From UBA287 sp034190325 (GTDB lineage: Archaea > Thermoplasmatota > UBA186 > UBA287), in assembly GCA_034190325.1 (NCBI GenBank), contig JAXHST010000058.1:1-6025 (forward strand): a DNA stretch of 6,025 nt, written 5' to 3'. Below, in pieces: positions 1-5,652 of the stretch. The notes below the pieces were generated by a model that saw only the letters and a list, made by a program, of their open reading frames with translations, was not told the origin of the DNA and searched no databases. The position numbers were made by a program, and so were the translations under genes. Each line of letters starts with the position of its first letter. Within the stretch, counting starts at the first letter, position 1.

Positions 1-588
1 GAGATCGGATCCAGGCTCGAACCCGGGAAGATGTACTCAGATGAAACTTTAAAACCACCGAGAGCCAGAACAAACGAAAAAAGCAAGCTATTTTACCTGT
101 TCAAAATACGTCCAGAACTTGTTGATAATTTTAAAGGGTCTGTTCTTTACCTCGGTGCGGGAAGTGGCACTACGGTAAAAAAACTTGCAAAGATCTCAAA
201 AACGCTCTATTGTGTTGAGCTCTCCCCCTTTCCTTTTGCTTCTCTTATTGAAGTGGCAAAAAGAGAAAAGAGAAAGAATATCTACCCCATCATAGAGGAC
301 GCGAATAAACCAGAGAGCTATGCCGATGTGGTAAAGAAGCCTAATCTGGTATATCAGGATATCACGCAGAAGAACCAGGTAGAGATCTTTCTGAAGAACA
401 TGTCATTCTTCTCTGTGAAAAAGGGAGTGCTCATGATAAAGGCAAGCAGCATAGATTCAATGAAACCAGCAAACCTTGTCTTTGAAGATTGCAGGAAAAC
501 TCTGGGTAAAGAAGGATACAAAACAGAGATCATAGATCTGAGAGAGAATTTCGGAAATCATGCAGCAATCATAGCTGAAAAGATTTAA
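1..588 (+). CDS. flpA: Fibrillarin-like rRNA/tRNA 2'-O-methyltransferase, 5' end cut by window
   Basis: This is archaeal fibrillarin, the SAM-dependent methyltransferase of box C/D RNPs, which works with Nop5 and L7Ae to 2'-O-methylate rRNA and tRNA at guide-selected sites. Counting from the first in-window ATG (base 31), the SAM loop LGAGSGTT is at residues 41-48, the acidic motif CVELSP at 61-66, DANKPESY at 90-97 and YQDITQKNQ at 108-116. The family's K-D-K-H catalytic set appears complete: K19, D110, K137, H177. From base 31 the protein is only 185 residues, against about 210-230 for the family. The frame is open to base 1, and the residues before that ATG (LEPGKMYSDE) resemble the conserved LVPG-x-x-VYGE stretch that precedes the catalytic domain. 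The true start is therefore probably left of the window. nop5 is expected just upstream, as in other archaea, but is not visible. Identity is firm; the start is not. Confidence 0.93.
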   Translation, partial: EIGSRLEPGKMYSDETLKPPRARTNEKSKLFYLFKIRPELVDNFKGSVLYLGAGSGTTVKKLAKISKTLYCVELSPFPFASLIEVAKREKRKNIYPIIEDANKPESYADVVKKPNLVYQDITQKNQVEIFLKNMSFFSVKKGVLMIKASSIDSMKPANLVFEDCRKTLGKEGYKTEIIDLRENFGNHAAIIAEKI

Positions 589-593
589 ATATA
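584..593 (+). promoter_or_regulatory. Putative TATA box for the DUF131 gene, overlapping the flpA stop
   Basis: TTTAAATATA matches the archaeal box A and shares bases with the flpA stop codon (586-588). It lies at about -27 to -18 relative to the ATG at 611, slightly close for a leaderless start, so the downstream gene may instead be co-transcribed with flpA. Confidence 0.4.
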
Positions 594-610
594 GAAAGAG
601 AATAAGGAAT

Positions 611-871
611 ATGAATGCTCTTATACCGCTAGGAATTGCTCTGATATTTGTGGGATTCATCCTTGTTACGCTGGGCTTCTTTCTTACAGCAGATAACAGA
701 GGAATAGAAGGGGATAACAGAGAGATCCATGGTGGAGGGATAATAATGATAGGCCCCATACCTGTTGTTTTCGGAACAGATAGGAAAAGCACAACGGCTT
801 TGATCGTCCTCGCCATAGTGCTCATCGTTGTTTCCATAGTGTTTCTGCTGACGGCTCGCAGAATCCTGTAA
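611..871 (+). CDS. DUF131 (TIGR00304-type) small archaeal membrane protein
   Basis: This is an 86-residue protein of unknown function. It has two hydrophobic helices, at about residues 5-26 and 62-82, joined by a polar loop. The loop carries the glycine-rich motif GGGIIMIGPIPVVFGTD (41-57), the signature I recognise from the archaeal DUF131/TIGR00304 family. The length is normal for the family. The protein should sit in the cytoplasmic membrane with its short basic tail (ARRIL) at the end of the second helix. The gene starts 22 bases after the flpA stop. The only ribosome-binding hint is a weak AAGGA just before the ATG, while a TATA-like box overlaps the flpA stop, so it may have its own promoter or be read through from flpA. 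No enzymatic motif is visible and no function should be assigned. Confidence 0.85.
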   Translation: MNALIPLGIALIFVGFILVTLGFFLTADNRGIEGDNREIHGGGIIMIGPIPVVFGTDRKSTTALIVLAIVLIVVSIVFLLTARRIL

Positions 872-883
872 AGTAAAAATACA

Positions 884-892
884 AATAAATAT
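884..892 (+). promoter_or_regulatory. TATA box of the tRNA-Leu gene
   Basis: AATAAATAT lies about -31 to -23 from the first base of the mature tRNA, the usual archaeal box A spacing. It sits in an AT-rich stretch just after the DUF131 stop codon. Confidence 0.55.
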
Positions 893-914
893 GCAGAAAG
901 CATTAAAGAATTAA

Positions 915-999
915 GCGGGGGTAGCCAAGACGGGTCAAAGGCGACAGGCTTAAGACCTGCTCCAGCAGTGGTTCGAGGGTTCAAATCCCTTCCCCCGCA
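915..999 (+). tRNA. tRNA-Leu(UAA)
   Basis: The 85-base gene folds as a class II tRNA. The acceptor stem GCGGGGG (915-921) pairs with CCCCCGC (992-998), followed by discriminator A999. U8 and A9 are at 922-923. The D stem GCC/GGC is at 924-926 and 940-942. The anticodon loop CTTAAGA (949-955) places anticodon UAA at 951-953. A short variable arm, CCA-GCAG-TGG, is at 962-971, and the T arm GAGGG/CCCUU with loop TTCAAAT is at 975-991. The UAA anticodon, the long variable region and the A discriminator all indicate leucine. CCA is not encoded (the next base is C, then T). One oddity is an A944-C960 mismatch at the base of the anticodon stem (27-43), leaving four Watson-Crick pairs. No intron is seen. 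Confidence 0.97.
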
Positions 1000-1079
1000 C
1001 TACCTGATGAATGCGATAATGAAAATAGAATAGTATGGAAACCGATCTGGTTTGATTCCGTGGGAGCAAAATCTTCCTC

Positions 1080-1180
1080 CAGTAAAGACCCCAGATTTGC
1101 GGGTGGGGCATTCCAGCTACTAAAGGTGTAAGCGTAACAAAGCCTTTTGCTACTTCTCTTCAGCTTTGCGCTCCATAAAG
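1080..1180 (-). mobile_element. Possible decayed right end of an IS200/IS605-type element
   Basis: A hairpin with stem CCCCA (1089-1093) and TGGGG (1104-1108) is followed by CATTCC. This resembles the right-end hairpin near base 5660, where a C-run/G-run stem is followed by CTTTCC in the same orientation. Read on the minus strand, the adjoining sequence TAGTAGCTGGAATGCCCCA resembles the tnpB 3' end plus hairpin context of IS1341-type elements. Translation of about 1110-1180 on the minus strand (SAKLKRSSKRLCYAYTFSS...) loosely parallels the tail of the tnpB at the right edge (NALLRSNDGFGFCAVHDNS). No zinc finger or RuvC sequence remains. This is a by-eye resemblance of a short region and could be chance; the boundaries are approximate. 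Confidence 0.3.
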
Positions 1181-1292
1181 ATTTAAGATTTAAAGCATAT
1201 TCAAAAAATGAGCCTGTGAAGCGCGCGGATATAAGCAATGCCTCTCGTTCATGCTGGTCAAATTTTAACCCATTTTTTCACATAACCAAAAC

Positions 1293-1304
1293 TTGATATA
1301 TCAA
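1293..1304 (+). promoter_or_regulatory. TATA box within a 12-base palindrome, promoter of the GNAT-LuxE operon
   Basis: TTGATATATCAA is a perfect inverted repeat whose centre lies about 25 bases before the GTG at 1323. That is the spacing expected for an archaeal TATA box driving a leaderless transcript. The symmetry may simply come from the TATA box, or it may let a dimeric repressor bind over it. Confidence 0.5.
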
Positions 1305-1322
1305 AAACTCTGTCTTTTTTCT

Positions 1323-2432
1323 GTGATCATAAGGAACGTGGAGAAAAAGGATTTTGGAGAGATCAACAGGTTATACAACGACGTGTATGAAGGCTTTTAC
1401 CCTCTGCCGGAGACATACAATAAAAAGATCTTCGATGAAGCCCTGGATGACGACTCCCATCTGTGGCTGGTATCTGAAGATGAAGGAGGAAAAATAGTTG
1501 CTTCTATAATTCTTGTGGGAAATAGAGAGAAGGATATATGTAAGTGCTATGGTGCCGCTGTTAAGAAGGAATTTCAGGAAAAGGGGGTCATGTATGAACT
1601 GCATAGTGAAGCAGAAAAGAGATCAGAGTGCAGGATGTATTATTCGATAGCAAGAATGAACAATATGGCCCCGCAGAAGCTCCTGAGAAAGCTGGGTTTT
1701 ATGCCTTTCGGCATCTTCCCAAACGCCATGAGGGTTAAAACGGTTGAGACCCATGGGCTCTTTGTGTCATATAAAGGGGGCATCATAGAAGAGAGAGAAA
1801 AACCCGTTATCATAAAACCATTTGAAGCAATATACTCCTGCGCATCAGATATTCTGCACCTCGGCAAAGCGGAGATCGTGGAGGAGAGCGGGATCCACCC
1901 AGGTAGGGCGGTGGATCTCAGGATGAGCGTGGCCCCATCTGTGAGTATGGAATGGACAGACTATATGAATTATGGCTCTATAGAGCTCAGCTACTTTCCC
2001 TTCTTCAAACCAAACCTCAAGCTATACTCAAGCGATCTCTCTACCGAGATATTTATCTACTACAATCCGATGGCAGCACACATGTACATTTTAGGCATAA
2101 AAACCACAGACCCTATGTACGATGTCCTGGAGGGCATAGCCTCTGCTGCTCTATCGATGGGGTGCTATTACATTGAATGCGTCGTGCCTGCAGAGTCACC
2201 TGAACTGCAGAGCGCCATGTACGAATCAGGTTTCCTGCCTTCGGCGTATTTTCCTGCCTTCAAGAAAAAGGATGGTTCAAGAAGTGACTGCTTCATAAAC
2301 TGCAGGCTATTGCTGCCGCCATCCTTCAGAGAGGTGCGCACAGACGATATGAATAAAAGGTTTTTAAAGGCTTACAGTGATATCTACACAGAAAGGGTGA
2401 GGAGGGATCTCTATGGTTGGAGCGATAGATAA
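1323..2432 (+). CDS. GNAT-family acyltransferase with a second, diverged GNAT-like half
   Basis: The product is 369 residues from the GTG at 1323. The N-terminal half begins IIRNVEKKDFGEINRLY, a typical GNAT opening. It has an acyl-CoA-binding-type loop QEKGVM at about 85-90 (the family's Q/R-x-x-G-x-A/G site) and the motif-B pattern NNMAPQKLLRKLGF at 113-126. The C-terminal half, about 215-330, repeats the pattern in weaker form, ending in LQSAMYESGFLPSAYFPA at about 295-312, so this may be a tandem GNAT with a degenerate second domain. A TTG at 1293 would add ten residues (IYQKLCLFS after the initiator), but it lies inside the TATA-like palindrome, so GTG 1323 is preferred. No Shine-Dalgarno precedes it, which suggests leaderless translation. 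The gene overlaps the downstream LuxE gene by 20 bases, so the two are probably translated together. No membrane segment or signal peptide is seen, and the protein is presumably cytoplasmic. The acyl donor and acceptor are unknown. Confidence 0.8.
   Translation: MIIRNVEKKDFGEINRLYNDVYEGFYPLPETYNKKIFDEALDDDSHLWLVSEDEGGKIVASIILVGNREKDICKCYGAAVKKEFQEKGVMYELHSEAEKRSECRMYYSIARMNNMAPQKLLRKLGFMPFGIFPNAMRVKTVETHGLFVSYKGGIIEEREKPVIIKPFEAIYSCASDILHLGKAEIVEESGIHPGRAVDLRMSVAPSVSMEWTDYMNYGSIELSYFPFFKPNLKLYSSDLSTEIFIYYNPMAAHMYILGIKTTDPMYDVLEGIASAALSMGCYYIECVVPAESPELQSAMYESGFLPSAYFPAFKKKDGSRSDCFINCRLLLPPSFREVRTDDMNKRFLKAYSDIYTERVRRDLYGWSDR
2398..2406 (+). promoter_or_regulatory. Shine-Dalgarno sequence of the LuxE gene, inside the GNAT coding region
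   Basis: GTGAGGAGG and the neighbouring bases match the archaeal anti-Shine-Dalgarno, about 7 bases before the ATG at 2413. It is the strongest ribosome-binding site in the window. It contrasts with the leaderless-looking first genes and supports internal initiation within an operon. Confidence 0.75.
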
Positions 2433-3462
2433 ACTGATAAGCAAACCGCCTTTTGATACAGATACCGAGCTCTTTGAGAGAGCTATGATGGAGTGCTTTT
2501 CTTTTCACTATGAGCGCTGTGAGCCATATAGAAAGTTCTGTGGCAGAAGGGCTGAAAGAGCTGACGACATACCATACATCTTTGTCCCTGTGCTGAAGAG
2601 ATATCTCCTGCTCTCAGTGGATGAATCAGATGTGGTTCTTACCCTCACCTCTTCAGGAACCAGCGGCGAGAAAACCAGACTTTTTCTGAACAGAAAGACT
2701 CTCGAAAACCTGAGAACGATTGCAGAAAAGGTCTATGGAGGTATGGGTCTGGTTAACAAAGAGGAGAAGGTAAATTATCTCTGTTTCACCTATGATCCTG
2801 ATTACGCAAGAGACATAGGAACTGCCTGGAGTGATAAAAACAATCTCACCTTTACCAGAGTGAATGAGGTTTTTTATGCGCTGAAGTGGAGCGGCAGAGG
2901 TTTTTACTTCGATAAGAAGGGGGCTGTTGAATGCTTGCTCAGATATTCAGAAGAAAAGCTGCCTGTGCGGATACTGGGTTTTCCTGCATATATAGCTGAA
3001 ACTCTAAAAGAGCTGGGAAGAACGCTTGATCTGGGAGAGCGCAGCTTCGTTCTACCTGGAGGCGGATGGAAGGGCAGGAAAAGGGAGATGAGCAAAAAAG
3101 AGTTCAGAAAGATGATAAGAGAGGTTACGGGCATACCCGAGGAGAATGTGAGGGATTGCTATGGATTGGCAGAGCACGGTGTGCCATATGTAGAGTGCCG
3201 GAAAGGACATATGCATGTGCCCGTATACTCTAAAGTCAGGATCATAGATCCAGGAACGATGGAAGAGAGCTCTGAAGGGCTTTTGCATCTGATGAGCCCC
3301 TATAACCTTACATCTCCTTATCACTCTATACTCACCACAGATTATGGCGTTCTAAAGCATGGTTGCACCTGTGGTGTAGATACCCCCTACATAGAGCTAA
3401 CGGGAAGGGCCGGAATAAAAAAATATGCTGGATGCGCTATCTCTGCCCTTCAGTATCTCTAA
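2413..3462 (+). CDS. LuxE-family acyl-protein synthetase (LuxE/PaaK-like adenylating enzyme)
   Basis: This is a 349-residue member of the ANL adenylating superfamily, closest in size and motifs to LuxE. LuxE activates a carboxylic acid with ATP and holds the acyl group on a cysteine. Motifs in order are the phosphate-binding loop TSSGTSGEKT (79-88), GFPAYI (189-194), a LuxE-type PGGGWKG (215-221), YGLAEHG (250-256), TTDYGV (308-313), a CTCG pair of cysteines (318-320) and GRAGIKKYAGCAI (331-343). The large C-terminal lid of acyl-CoA synthetases is absent, as in LuxE. Cys341, eight residues from the C-terminus, occupies a place like the acyl-accepting cysteine reported near the end of bacterial LuxE. 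A good Shine-Dalgarno fixes the ATG start, 20 bases inside the GNAT gene. No LuxC reductase or luciferase is in the window, so an aldehyde or light role is not supported. A PaaK-like CoA ligase is the main alternative. Confidence 0.85.
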   Translation: MVGAIDKLISKPPFDTDTELFERAMMECFSFHYERCEPYRKFCGRRAERADDIPYIFVPVLKRYLLLSVDESDVVLTLTSSGTSGEKTRLFLNRKTLENLRTIAEKVYGGMGLVNKEEKVNYLCFTYDPDYARDIGTAWSDKNNLTFTRVNEVFYALKWSGRGFYFDKKGAVECLLRYSEEKLPVRILGFPAYIAETLKELGRTLDLGERSFVLPGGGWKGRKREMSKKEFRKMIREVTGIPEENVRDCYGLAEHGVPYVECRKGHMHVPVYSKVRIIDPGTMEESSEGLLHLMSPYNLTSPYHSILTTDYGVLKHGCTCGVDTPYIELTGRAGIKKYAGCAISALQYL

Positions 3463-4727
3463 ATCTTATTAAGGTCTATCTTCTGCCACTGACTGTGGCT
3501 GCTCGGCAGCCCCTGCACCCAGTATATCTCAAGGGTATTAATGTCGCAGCAGTGCGATGCTATTGTTCCTTCAACCAGCTTTCCGTCATCAAAGTATTGA
3601 TATTCAACTGTCAGCCCCGCCTCAAGAACCGGTATGCCATCCTTTTCAAGGATCACATCTCCATTTTCATCATAGCAATAGTCCATCTTCGATATGATAT
3701 TCATCCACGTTGACGGGGATATTTTACCATAATTTTTCATCAGTGCCCAGTAGGCGGAATAATAACAGCTATCCCCTGCTTCGGCAATAAATGTGTCCTC
3801 CATGTGTATCCTTTCATTCATTGGCACGCTGGTTTTTTTGCCATCTTCATAACTGTAGTTAGCCCGCATCTGGTTGCTAAGCGCGATAACATCACCCTCT
3901 CTTATAGCGTAGTGAAATGGTAACTTCTCCACCACAACAGCTCTTGAGGGCTCCGCTAACATGTAGTTCATACCCTGGGTGACCCTTGTCTCCCCTAGGG
4001 TCTTGATAGCATCCTCAACACTGCTGCACATCGAGAGCTTCAGCATTACAGCCACAGAAGGAAGACCGTAGGTGCACTCATATATCTCGTTCTCAGGGTT
4101 CCAGTCCCCTAAAACTTTGACAGCGCCAACAAAAACCCCATCTGAGTTTACCTGAAAGTTTGATGCAACCTGCCCCTCTGTCACTGTTCCGAATATCTTT
4201 TTTCCTGTATCAGGCTTAAGCACATAGGCTATCTGATAAGCAAAAGGATAAACTGGTAGATCCCTGTTCAATCCAACTATCGTGTGACCAGCCCTTGTTG
4301 CTTCCCCATATGCACTCGCCGCTGTACAAAGCTTCTTTGATTGGTGCCACTCATTCAGCCACAGAACCTCGAATCCCGAGTTTATTACAATAATCTTTTC
4401 ATAGGGTGAGAACAATTCATCACCCTCCAGGGAAGACGCCATCCCTTTCATAAACTCTGAGATGTTTTCCTCCGCCTCTATATAGCTTTTGTACATCTCT
4501 ATATCATGTTTCAGACTCTCCATAGAGAGGCCGTAACTCTCCCATGAATCGATTATAAAATCATACATCTCTTCAAGGTGAGTGCAGTTTTCCCCATACT
4601 GCTCGCCCATCTCAAACCAGCTCCCCTCAAAAACAAAGGGAGGCATGTGCTCCTCTTTTTGTGCCATATATGGCTCTGGTGCTACGCACGATATGATAAG
4701 TATTGCCATAAAAAGCGCCCGTTTCAT
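3459..4727 (-). CDS. C45-type autoproteolytic acyltransferase/hydrolase (penicillin acyltransferase-like Ntn hydrolase), putative lipoprotein
   Basis: The product is 422 residues from the ATG at 4727. After a signal region, the sequence GSWFEMGEQYGE (35-46) matches the conserved N-terminal block of the acyl-CoA:6-aminopenicillanate acyltransferase family. The core CTAASAYGEATRAGHTI begins at Cys134 and is followed by NRD (154-156). In this family the chain cleaves itself just before that Cys, which becomes the nucleophile for hydrolysing or forming amide bonds. A late SHCCD-NT block and a GLPSS end also fit. The N-terminus MKRALFMAILIISC is hydrophobic and ends in a lipobox-like IISC (Cys14), so the enzyme is probably exported and lipid-anchored. 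A GTG at 4742 would add five residues, but the TATA box at 4750-4759 sits 25-30 bases before the ATG, favouring 4727 and a leaderless message. Its stop overlaps the LuxE stop on the other strand. The substrate is unknown. Confidence 0.85.
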   Translation of the reverse strand: MKRALFMAILIISCVAPEPYMAQKEEHMPPFVFEGSWFEMGEQYGENCTHLEEMYDFIIDSWESYGLSMESLKHDIEMYKSYIEAEENISEFMKGMASSLEGDELFSPYEKIIVINSGFEVLWLNEWHQSKKLCTAASAYGEATRAGHTIVGLNRDLPVYPFAYQIAYVLKPDTGKKIFGTVTEGQVASNFQVNSDGVFVGAVKVLGDWNPENEIYECTYGLPSVAVMLKLSMCSSVEDAIKTLGETRVTQGMNYMLAEPSRAVVVEKLPFHYAIREGDVIALSNQMRANYSYEDGKKTSVPMNERIHMEDTFIAEAGDSCYYSAYWALMKNYGKISPSTWMNIISKMDYCYDENGDVILEKDGIPVLEAGLTVEYQYFDDGKLVEGTIASHCCDINTLEIYWVQGLPSSHSQWQKIDLNKI

Positions 4728-4749
4728 GCAATAAGATGGCACTTAATTC

Positions 4750-4759
4750 TATATTTACA
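4750..4759 (-). promoter_or_regulatory. TATA box of the C45 hydrolase gene
   Basis: On the minus strand TGTAAATATA lies about -32 to -23 from the ATG at 4727, close to ideal for an archaeal promoter with the transcript starting at or next to the start codon. No Shine-Dalgarno is present. Confidence 0.6.
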
Positions 4760-4777
4760 TATCGATCCCGGGGAGAG

Positions 4778-4787
4778 CTTTAAGAAA
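4778..4787 (+). promoter_or_regulatory. Weak TATA-like box of the EamA gene
   Basis: CTTTAAGAAA is centred about 30 bases before the ATG at 4813. It is a poorer match than the other TATA boxes. The 85 bases between the two divergent genes contain both promoters, so one regulator bound here could affect both. Confidence 0.3.
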
Positions 4788-4812
4788 ATGTTGATAATGC
4801 AGAACACAATAC

Positions 4813-5649
4813 ATGCTAATGAGCAAAAAAGCCTACGCAGAGATGAGCGCCGCAACACTGCTCTATGGCCTCACATTCCCCCTGACAGCAATCGTGCTCA
4901 GGGATATGGGGCCGCTCTACTTAAGCTCCATCAGGAGCTTCTGGCCCTTCATTTTTTTCATTCTCTATTTCCTCAAGAGAGGCTATCCTGAAAACCCGAA
5001 TTACGCGCTTCTTCTCAGCATATCATTGTTCGGGCTGGTGCTACCCTTAGTGCTTCAGAATGTTGGCATGCTCTACACAACGGCCTCTCTAGCGAGCATA
5101 ATCCAATCTACAGCGCCAATATTCGTGGTGTTTCTTGCTTTTTTTCTTCTAAAAGAGAAGTTGACACTTCCAAAGATTCTTGGAGTGCTGATCGGTATAG
5201 CAGGAATAGTCGTCGTTGTGGGGGTAGAAGAGGGCTCGATGCTCTTAGGGAACATTCTGATTACATGCGCTGCCATATCACTGGCTCTCCTGGCGATATT
5301 TGAGAAGATTGCCCTTTCAAAACACACTCCGGTAGAGATCCTTGGCATAACCTCAATCATGGGATTTCCTATCCTTCTTACACTTTTACCTTTCGAGTCG
5401 CTTCCTTCATTTACCACGAGCTCTGTAATCCTCACAATCATTCTATCTCTCGGCTGCACCGTGCTCCCATATTTTCTATGGCTCGATGGTCTAAAAAACC
5501 TTGAGGTTTCTAGGGCAATAGTTTTTTCCTATGGCATACCCGCATTTGGAATATTATTCTCAATAGCGCTACTGAATGAAACCGTGACCCTGAGGATGAT
5601 AGCAGGCATGGCTGTGATATTCTTCTCTATATGGATATCTCAGAAGTAA
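4813..5649 (+). CDS. EamA-family (drug/metabolite transporter superfamily) permease
   Basis: This 278-residue, very hydrophobic protein has about ten membrane helices: roughly 8-30, 34-55, 65-85, 88-112, 119-138, 145-165, 175-193, 203-221, 232-252 and 260-276. Two five-helix EamA repeats are visible. The first contains the characteristic LYTTASLASIIQSTAPIFVV followed by LLKEKLTLPKILGVLIGIAGI. The second contains LEVSRAIVFSYGIPAFGILF and LLNETVTLRMIAGMAVI. The E of LLKEK and of LLNE is the usual conserved acid of each repeat. Length is normal, so the C-terminus has not been truncated by the insertion sequence that begins one or two bases after the stop. Family members export or import amino acids, nucleotides or other small metabolites; no substrate can be read from sequence. 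ATG 4813 is used here, but ATG 4819 is equally possible since neither has a Shine-Dalgarno. It is divergent from the C45 hydrolase gene. Confidence 0.9.
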   Translation: MLMSKKAYAEMSAATLLYGLTFPLTAIVLRDMGPLYLSSIRSFWPFIFFILYFLKRGYPENPNYALLLSISLFGLVLPLVLQNVGMLYTTASLASIIQSTAPIFVVFLAFFLLKEKLTLPKILGVLIGIAGIVVVVGVEEGSMLLGNILITCAAISLALLAIFEKIALSKHTPVEILGITSIMGFPILLTLLPFESLPSFTTSSVILTIILSLGCTVLPYFLWLDGLKNLEVSRAIVFSYGIPAFGILFSIALLNETVTLRMIAGMAVIFFSIWISQK

Positions 5650-5652
5650 ACT

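Larger units (their letters stand above)
1000..1322. other. Gene-free stretch between tRNA-Leu and the GNAT-LuxE operon
   Basis: No convincing coding region is present on either strand of these 323 bases. The middle holds a hairpin and flank resembling the right end of an IS605-type element (listed separately). The last 60 bases are AT-rich, include two T-runs (1273-1278 and 1315-1320) and contain the promoter of the following operon. A minus-strand frame stays open across 981-1238, but it overlaps the tRNA 3' half and shows no protein-family signature. Confidence 0.6.

Noticed and set aside
1..30. Closely spaced GGATCC and CCCGGG sites that look like a cloning polylinker
   Set aside because: The frame through them encodes LEPGK next to MYSDE, which matches the conserved fibrillarin LVPG-x-x-VYGE region, so they appear native.
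1004..1060. A CTGATGA sequence just after the tRNA, resembling a C box of a C/D guide RNA
   Set aside because: The first base departs from the C-box consensus, no CUGA D box follows at a suitable distance, and no terminal stem forms. The match is probably chance.
981..1238. Minus-strand open frame as a gene
   Set aside because: It overlaps the 3' half of tRNA-Leu, shows no recognisable family and has no ribosome-binding site. Only a short part of it is similar to a TnpB tail.
2413..3462. Bioluminescence function suggested by the LuxE similarity
   Set aside because: No luxA, luxB, luxC or luxD is present. LuxE-like proteins are widespread in anaerobes without light production.
3363..3713. 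Plus-strand open frame spanning the LuxE-C45 junction
   Set aside because: It lies out of frame within two well-supported genes, has unnatural composition and no ribosome-binding site.
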